DNA of 16,512 nucleotides. Origin: Cyclostephanos tholiformis. Lineage: Eukaryota; Bacillariophyta; Thalassiosirophyceae; Thalassiosirales; Thalassiosiraceae. The stretch spans positions 1-16,512 of the forward strand of contig JALLPB010000392.1 of assembly GCA_036939975.1 (NCBI GenBank), written 5' to 3'. The position numbers and the translations under genes are program-made. The notes below the pieces were generated by a model. That model had not been told where the DNA came from, searched no databases, and was given only the letters and a program-made list of their open reading frames with translations. How positions within the stretch are numbered: the first letter of the stretch is position 1; each line of letters begins with the position of its first letter. This document shows positions 16,326 to 16,512 of the stretch, piece after piece.

Positions 16326-16512
16326 GTAACACAGAGGCTGGGTGCCCCCTTTGTGACGTGTATCTACATAGGAAGTACCGTTGGATGCGCAGTTTAAGCA
16401 ATCAAAAACAGCATGATTCCTCCTAAATCATTAATAAATAGATAAAATAGTTTTTTGTATGGTTCCTTCGTAGAATGACTATTTACAACTCAAAACACAA
16501 TGCACAAAGGTG
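16326..16512. other. Unassigned right end
   Basis: AT-rich sequence with stops in all frames. I see no gene, RNA or repeat here. Confidence 0.4.

Overview
This is a piece of nuclear DNA from a eukaryotic alga, most likely a diatom. The evidence is: four genes split by short GT-AG introns (84 to 200 nt); presequences built as a signal peptide followed by a Ser/Pro/Arg-rich segment, one with the aromatic cleavage context (GA|F) typical of diatom plastid import; a 7TM-RGS receptor, a sulfotransferase and an MsrB-like family of the diatom type; and Ser, Asp, Thr and Gly homopolymers written by (TCG/GTC/GAC)n microsatellites. I see no operons, phage genes, transposase or CRISPR array. The organism call is an inference from these traits.

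Layout. 1-2050 is less GC-rich than the rest and holds a tandem pair of a small diatom-type hypothetical gene: an intact copy (460-1146, +) and a decayed copy (1419-1935, +). 2057-4663 (-) is a pentatricopeptide-repeat (PPR) protein with a C-terminal SMR-like domain, one intron, and an apparent frame break at poly-C tracts near 4079-4126. A 315-bp divergent spacer separates it from a PAPS-dependent sulfotransferase (4979-6391, +), which converges tail to tail with an MFS transporter (6481-8124, -). The MFS gene shares a 318-bp promoter region with an MsrB-like protein (8443-8988, +). 9425-10984 (-) is a two-exon seven-transmembrane receptor fused to a complete RGS domain. 11797-12306 (+) is a three-exon gene, easily missed because no exon is long, for a QCR8-like subunit of mitochondrial complex III; its first intron contains a 91-nt almost pure G tract with an undetermined base. 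12607-16001 (-) is a two-exon plastid ABC1 (UbiB/ADCK) atypical kinase of 1080 residues. The right end holds a doubtful two-exon mini-ORF and an inverted repeat.

Functional reading. The genes look like ordinary, densely packed housekeeping and signalling genes rather than one pathway. Two products (PPR-SMR, ABC1K) probably act in the plastid, one (QCR8) in the mitochondrion, and two or three in membranes (MFS, 7TM-RGS, perhaps the sulfotransferase). I found no new multi-gene system. The most useful results are the reconstructed spliced gene models, the cryptic QCR8 gene, the decaying tandem duplicate, the poly-G/poly-C tracts inside genes, and enzyme-like domains that lack textbook residues (SMR without LDxH and TGxG, MsrB without zinc cysteines).
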